Assembly: GCF_007713685.1 (NCBI RefSeq)
Contig: NZ_VMRJ01000004.1
Coordinates: 531,700-595,699, forward strand
Direction: 5' to 3'
Source of the DNA: Hymenobacter setariae
GTDB taxonomy: Bacteria > Bacteroidota > Bacteroidia > Cytophagales > Hymenobacteraceae
DNA length: 64,000 nucleotides
Positions 60,117-64,000 of this stretch are shown here, one piece after another. Position 1 is the stretch's first letter; each line of letters starts with the position of its first letter. Under the pieces are notes generated by a model. That model was given only the letters and a program-made list of their open reading frames with translations. It searched no databases and had not been told where the DNA came from. The position numbers and the translations under genes are program-made.

Positions 60117-60160
60117 GCGCCTGAGCGGCTACCTAGGTAACCGCTCAGGTGCCGGCTGGC
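60117..60160 (+). terminator. Terminator-like hairpin between susD and PL10
   Basis: GCGCCTGAGCGG (60117-60128) pairs with CCGCTCAGGTGC (60141-60152), one mismatch; the loop is itself the palindrome TACCTAGGTA. A pyrimidine/T-rich run follows. It may reduce but not block expression of the pectate lyase gene. Confidence 0.5.
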
Positions 60161-60174
60161 CTTTCTTTTTACTG

Positions 60175-61248
60175 ATGAATTACTCGTTGCTCGTTGTTGC
60201 TACTCTTGGCCTGGCTACGGCCCACCTAGGCGCGTGCCGCAGCCACTCGTTGGCGCTGGCCCCCAGGCTGGCGCAGGCAGCAACCCAAGACAGCACCGCC
60301 GAGAAGATGCTCGCCTTTCAGCGCAGCGTGGGCGGCTGGCCCAAGGCCGTGAACGAGGTAAAAGTGGACTACAAGCGCTCCATGAGCGCCACCGACCTAC
60401 AAGATGCTCGCCGCGATGCCAGCCGCGAAGATGCTACCATTGATAACAACGCCACGACTCGCGAAATCACTTACCTGCTAGGTGCTTTCAAAACCACCCA
60501 GAACCCGGCCTATCGCCTAGGTGCCGAAAAAGGCATCCGCTATCTGCTCAAGATGCAGCAGCCCAGCGGTGGCTTTCCGCAGTACTACCCGCTCAGCAAC
60601 CTCTACCGCGCCCAGATTACCTACAACGACAACGCCATGGTGCATGCCCTGCAAGTGCTGAAGGCGGTGGCTGATAAGAAAGGGGACTTTGCCTTGGTAG
60701 ACCCCACCCTGGTGGCGCCGGCCCAACGCGCAGTGGACCTAGGTGTGCAGTGCATCCTGAAAACGCAGTATGTGCAGCACGGCAAGCGCACGGTGTGGTG
60801 CGCCCAGCACGACCGCCGCACGCTGCTACCCTGCCCGGCCCGCGCCTTCGAGCTGGCCTCACTGAGCGGCGACGAGTCGGTAGGCATTACCGAGTTTTTG
60901 ATGAGCCTCGACCAGCCTAGCCCTGAAGTGCGCCGCGCCGTGGAAGCAGCCGCGGCCTGGTTCGAAGCCTCCAAAATCGAGAATATGGCCGTGGCTGACA
61001 TTACCGACCCCAAGCAACCCAAGGGCCGCGACCGGGTGATGGTGCCCTCGCCCGGCAGCACGCTGTGGGCCCGCTTCTATGACCTTGATACCAACCAACC
61101 TATTTACGTGGGGCGCGATGGCGTGAAGCACGCCCGCCTAGCCGACATCGAAAATGAGCGCCGCATCGGCTACGTGTACGCTAGCACCTGGCCCGAAAAG
61201 CTTTTGACCCGCGAGTACCCCAAATGGCAGCAAAAATGGAAACAGTGA
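60175..61248 (+). CDS. pelA: Pectate lyase, polysaccharide lyase family 10
   Basis: 357 aa. Lipoprotein signal (TAHLGAC, Cys21), so surface or periplasm anchored. The PL10 fold of three domains is recognisable by AFQRSVGGWPKAVNEVKVDY, ATIDNNATTREITYLLGA, MQQPSGGFPQYYPL, GKRTVWCAQHDRRTLLPCPA and AFELASLSGDESVGITEFLM, the last holding catalytic-site residues of Pel10 enzymes. It cleaves de-esterified homogalacturonan by beta-elimination, giving unsaturated ends that GH105 removes. Fully consistent with the neighbours. Confidence 0.9.
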   Translation: MNYSLLVVATLGLATAHLGACRSHSLALAPRLAQAATQDSTAEKMLAFQRSVGGWPKAVNEVKVDYKRSMSATDLQDARRDASREDATIDNNATTREITYLLGAFKTTQNPAYRLGAEKGIRYLLKMQQPSGGFPQYYPLSNLYRAQITYNDNAMVHALQVLKAVADKKGDFALVDPTLVAPAQRAVDLGVQCILKTQYVQHGKRTVWCAQHDRRTLLPCPARAFELASLSGDESVGITEFLMSLDQPSPEVRRAVEAAAAWFEASKIENMAVADITDPKQPKGRDRVMVPSPGSTLWARFYDLDTNQPIYVGRDGVKHARLADIENERRIGYVYASTWPEKLLTREYPKWQQKWKQ

Positions 61249-61376
61249 GCAGGTGAGCCCATGACAGGCTTCGCAGGCTTAGGGTATTCATTTGAACAAG
61301 CCCTGACCTAGGCGCCGGGCCGACCGGCCACTTCTCAACTATCTACCAGCAGTTGCTATAAAATCTTTGCAAAAAC

Positions 61377-62912
61377 ATGCCTGTTCTCTCTCAACTTTTT
61401 ACGCAAGCCGGCGCGGCCAAGCCCACGGTTGTTCTTCCTACCCCGGCGCTGTTTGAGCTTCCCGAAAAGGTTTTGCAGTTTGGTACCGGCGTGCTGCTGC
61501 GCGGGCTACCCAATTTCGTGATTGACCAAGCCAACCGCCAGGGCATTTTTAATGGCCGCGTGGTAGTCGTAAAAAGCACCGACGGCGGGGGCGACGCTGC
61601 GGCTTTTGACCGCCAAGACAACCTGTATACGGTGTGCGTGCGGGGCGTGGAAGACGGCCAAACCATCAGCGAGGACGTGGTGTGCGCCGGCATCAGCCGC
61701 GTGCTATCGGCCAAAAGCCAGTGGGCCGAGGTGCTGCAAGTAGCCACCAGCCCCGACCTGGAGGTGGTGCTTTCAAATACTACTGAGGTCGGCATCGTGC
61801 TCGACGAAAACGAGGACCTAGGGGCCACCCCGCCGCGCTCGTTTCCGGGCAAGCTGCTGGCGGTGCTGCACGCCCGCTTCCAGGCCTTCGGCGGCGCTCC
61901 CGACAAGGGCCTCGTGATAGTGCCTACCGAGCTGATACCCGACAACGGCACCAAGCTGCGCAGCATTTTGCAAGAGCTGGCCGAACGCGCCGCCCTAGGT
62001 TCCGATTTTATGCACTGGCTCGCCACAGCCAATACCATCTGCAACTCACTGGTTGACCGCATTGTACCGGGCAAGCCGGCGGCAGAAACCTATGCTAGCC
62101 TTACCCAAGAGCTGGGCTACGAGGATGAGCTACTCACCATGTCGGAAGTGTACCTGCTGTGGGCCATCGAAGGCGATGAGCGGGTGAAGGAGGTGCTGAG
62201 CTTTCAGCAGGTGCACCCCGGCGTAATTGTGCAGCCCGATATCGACCTGTTTCGCGAGTTGAAGCTGCGCCTGCTCAACGGTACGCACTCGCTCAGCTGT
62301 GGGCTGGCCTTCCTGAGTGGTGTGCCCACCGTGCGCGAAGCCATGGAAAGCGACTGCCTGGCCACCTACGTCCGCAACCTGATGCTGGCCGACTTGCTGC
62401 CCGGCATCCCCTACCCCGTCGATGAGAAGGTGGGCCAGCGCTTTGGCATGCAGGTGCTTGACCGCTTTCGCAACCCCGCCGTGGAGCACCGCTGGCTAGC
62501 CATCACGCTCAACTACTCGGCCAAGCTGCGCATGCGCGTGGTGCCCGACCTGCTGCACTACTACGAGCGCTTTCGGGCCGTGCCGCAGTACGTGGCCCTA
62601 GGCTTTGCAGCTTACTTACTCTTCGAGCGCGGCACCCGGCAAGAAGGTGATAAGTGGTACGGCGAAACCCAAGGCCAAGAGTATCTCATTCAGGATGAGC
62701 AAGCGGGCTACTTTGCCGACCTCTGGCAGCGCCTCCCCTCCGCCGAACTCGTGCAAGCGGCCCTAAGTAACCAAGCCCTCTGGGGCACCGACCTCACGGC
62801 TCTACCCGGCTTTGCCGACAGCGTAACACGTTACCTCACCCAGCTTCAGCAAGAGGGCGCTGCTGCTACGCTAGCCACGGTGCTCAATAAGAATCAGAAA
62901 GCCGCGGTGTAG
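61377..62912 (+). CDS. uxaB: Tagaturonate reductase
   Basis: 511 aa. Mannitol dehydrogenase-type oxidoreductase: N-terminal NAD-binding region starts at KVLQFGTGVLLRGLPNFVID (Rossmann Gly motif), with VVLSNTTEVGIVLDENED and the C-terminal helical domain (LRLLNGTHSLSCGLAFLSGV). It reduces D-tagaturonate to D-altronate with NADH, the second step of galacturonate breakdown. UxaA follows, as in galacturonate operons. Altronate oxidoreductase is the same enzyme. It confirms that galacturonate is the product of the locus. Confidence 0.93.
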   Translation: MPVLSQLFTQAGAAKPTVVLPTPALFELPEKVLQFGTGVLLRGLPNFVIDQANRQGIFNGRVVVVKSTDGGGDAAAFDRQDNLYTVCVRGVEDGQTISEDVVCAGISRVLSAKSQWAEVLQVATSPDLEVVLSNTTEVGIVLDENEDLGATPPRSFPGKLLAVLHARFQAFGGAPDKGLVIVPTELIPDNGTKLRSILQELAERAALGSDFMHWLATANTICNSLVDRIVPGKPAAETYASLTQELGYEDELLTMSEVYLLWAIEGDERVKEVLSFQQVHPGVIVQPDIDLFRELKLRLLNGTHSLSCGLAFLSGVPTVREAMESDCLATYVRNLMLADLLPGIPYPVDEKVGQRFGMQVLDRFRNPAVEHRWLAITLNYSAKLRMRVVPDLLHYYERFRAVPQYVALGFAAYLLFERGTRQEGDKWYGETQGQEYLIQDEQAGYFADLWQRLPSAELVQAALSNQALWGTDLTALPGFADSVTRYLTQLQQEGAAATLATVLNKNQKAAV

Positions 62913-62975
62913 CGCGGACGTTTAATCCGCCAGTAGAGACGAGCTTACCCACGCGCGGATTAAAAGTCCGCGCTA
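62910..62975. terminator. Inverted repeat overlapping the uxaB stop codon
   Basis: 21-base arms (62910-62930 and 62955-62975) with one mismatch and a 24-base loop. The first three bases are the uxaB stop codon. No T-run follows, so the site could be a partial terminator or an interspersed palindrome. Confidence 0.55.
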
Positions 62976-63117
62976 GGGAGCAGTTAGCACAAATAGGCTA
63001 CCATCGTATTGGGCGCTGCCGCAAATACTGCTGACCTTTGTCCCATTGCCTTGTTTAGCAGGGATGAAACCTGCCAAGCGCTAGCTGATACTTGCTACTT
63101 GTTAATTGATATTTGCC

Positions 63118-64000
63118 ATGAAGCACCTAGTTGCTAAAATCCACCCCGCCGACAACGTACTCGTTGCCCTCACCGACCTGCCCATCGGCACGCCCGTAAC
63201 CTGGGATGGGGTGACCGTGACGACGACCGAGAAAATACCCGCGAAGCACAAGCTCGCGCTGCATGATTTTGCGGTAGGCGACGAGATAACCATGTACGGC
63301 GTGCTGGTGGGCAAAATGTCGGCCCCCGTGGCCACCGGCGGCCTACTCACCACCGGCAACCTCAAGCACGCCACCAACTCGTACCAGGAAGGCCAACACT
63401 CGCAGAGCTGGGCCCAGCCCAATGTGAGCCAGTTTGAAGGCCGCACTTTTATGGGCTACCATCGCCCCGATGGGCGCGTGGGCACGGCCAACTACTGGCT
63501 AGTTATTCCGCTGGTGTTCTGCGAGAACCGCAACATCCAGGTGCTCGAAGAAGCCTTGGTGAATGACCTAGGCTACGCCCGCCGCAAAAGCTACCAGCCC
63601 CAGACTCAGGCCCTCATCGAGCTGATGCAGGCTGGCAAGTCGGTAGAGGAAATCCTGGCCACCGACTTGCACTCGGCTGAGGTAGACTACCAGAAGCCCA
63701 AGCTGTTCCCGAACGTAGACGGTATCCGCTTCCTCAATCACGAGGGCGGCTGCGGCGGCACTCGCCAAGATGCCCAAGCCCTGTGCGGCCTGCTGGCCGG
63801 CTACATTACACACCCCAACGTGGCTGGGGCCACCGTGCTCAGCCTAGGGTGCCAAAACGCCCAGGCCACCATGCTGCAAGACGAGATAAAGCTGCGCGAC
63901 CCCAATTTCAGCAAGCCGCTCTTCATCCTGGACCAGCAGACCTTGGGCACCGAGGAAACTCTCGTGAGCACGGCCCTGCGCCAGACCTTCGCGGGCCTTA
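63118..64000 (+). CDS. uxaA: Altronate dehydratase, N-terminal part
   Basis: The first 294 codons; the gene continues past the window. N-terminal SAF-type domain (KIHPADNVLVALTDLPIGTP), the linker with GYHRPDGRVGTANYWLVIP, and the start of the catalytic domain (CENRNIQVLEEALVNDLGYA; GIRFLNHEGGCGGTRQDAQA; GATVLSLGCQNAQATMLQDE). The cysteines in GGCGG and LGCQN probably bind metal. It dehydrates D-altronate to 2-keto-3-deoxygluconate, joining the KDG pathway. Start ATG at 63118. The UxaA and galactarate dehydratase families are related, but the pairing with UxaB supports UxaA. Confidence 0.92.
   Translation, partial: MKHLVAKIHPADNVLVALTDLPIGTPVTWDGVTVTTTEKIPAKHKLALHDFAVGDEITMYGVLVGKMSAPVATGGLLTTGNLKHATNSYQEGQHSQSWAQPNVSQFEGRTFMGYHRPDGRVGTANYWLVIPLVFCENRNIQVLEEALVNDLGYARRKSYQPQTQALIELMQAGKSVEEILATDLHSAEVDYQKPKLFPNVDGIRFLNHEGGCGGTRQDAQALCGLLAGYITHPNVAGATVLSLGCQNAQATMLQDEIKLRDPNFSKPLFILDQQTLGTEETLVSTALRQTFAGL

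Noticed and set aside
1..64000. CRISPR arrays, insertion sequences, prophage genes and rRNA.
   Set aside because: I looked for regularly spaced repeats, transposase motifs and ribosomal RNA and found none. The only tandem array is the heptamer tract.

Overview
The window looks like chromosomal DNA of a GC-rich Bacteroidota, most likely a Hymenobacter-type Cytophagales. Supporting signs are a SusC/SusD pair, C-terminal type IX secretion (T9SS) sorting domains on two exported proteins, promoters fitting TTG ... TAnnTTTG, and several small families typical of that group. This assignment is inferred from gene content; no database was searched. The palindrome CCTAGG is strikingly frequent throughout (at least 115 copies by hand count), in genes and gaps alike.

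Layout. 1-13.3 kb is housekeeping and mixed metabolism: the start of an AarF/UbiB-type kinase, DinB, a thioesterase, an alpha/beta hydrolase, a methyltransferase, an overlooked 53-aa DUF2256 zinc-finger protein, an MsrP-like molybdoenzyme with a b-type cytochrome, a large lipoprotein glycosidase, a PQQ-type sugar dehydrogenase, an acetyltransferase and gyrB. 13.4-19.6 kb is a low-density accessory stretch with SpoIIAA/STAS-like proteins, a minus-strand series of very small membrane or exported proteins, decayed gene fragments and a tRNA-Pro/tRNA-Arg pair. 19.8-41.6 kb holds a PAS histidine kinase, tRNA-Ser, a BatB/BatC-like pair, a 12-copy heptamer repeat, thiolase, a malectin/PKD T9SS protein, a MORN-repeat protein, an Lgt-like domain fused to a beta-rich domain, topoisomerase III, a drug/metabolite exporter, a TonB receptor, a DUF3078 protein and a beta-carbonic anhydrase.

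42-64 kb is the main system: a pectin (homogalacturonan) utilization locus. It encodes polygalacturonase (GH28), unsaturated galacturonyl hydrolase (GH105), an SSS-family symporter, GH43, three consecutive pectin methylesterases (CE8), a divergent LacI-type regulator, SusC, SusD, pectate lyase PL10, tagaturonate reductase (UxaB) and the start of altronate dehydratase (UxaA). In the inferred pathway, methylesterases de-esterify pectin, PL10 and GH28 cut the backbone, SusCD imports fragments, GH105 and GH43 trim them, the symporter takes up monomers, and UxaB/UxaA convert tagaturonate through altronate to 2-keto-3-deoxygluconate. Two near-identical palindromic operators, one before GH28 and one before susC, probably bind the LacI-type regulator and tie the locus into one regulon.

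The most noteworthy points are this operator pair, a third methylesterase that has lost two catalytic residues, the CCTAGG enrichment, the Lgt/beta-domain fusion, the small-protein series, the heptamer tract, and a structured AT-rich gap near 10.1-10.5 kb that may hold a non-coding RNA.
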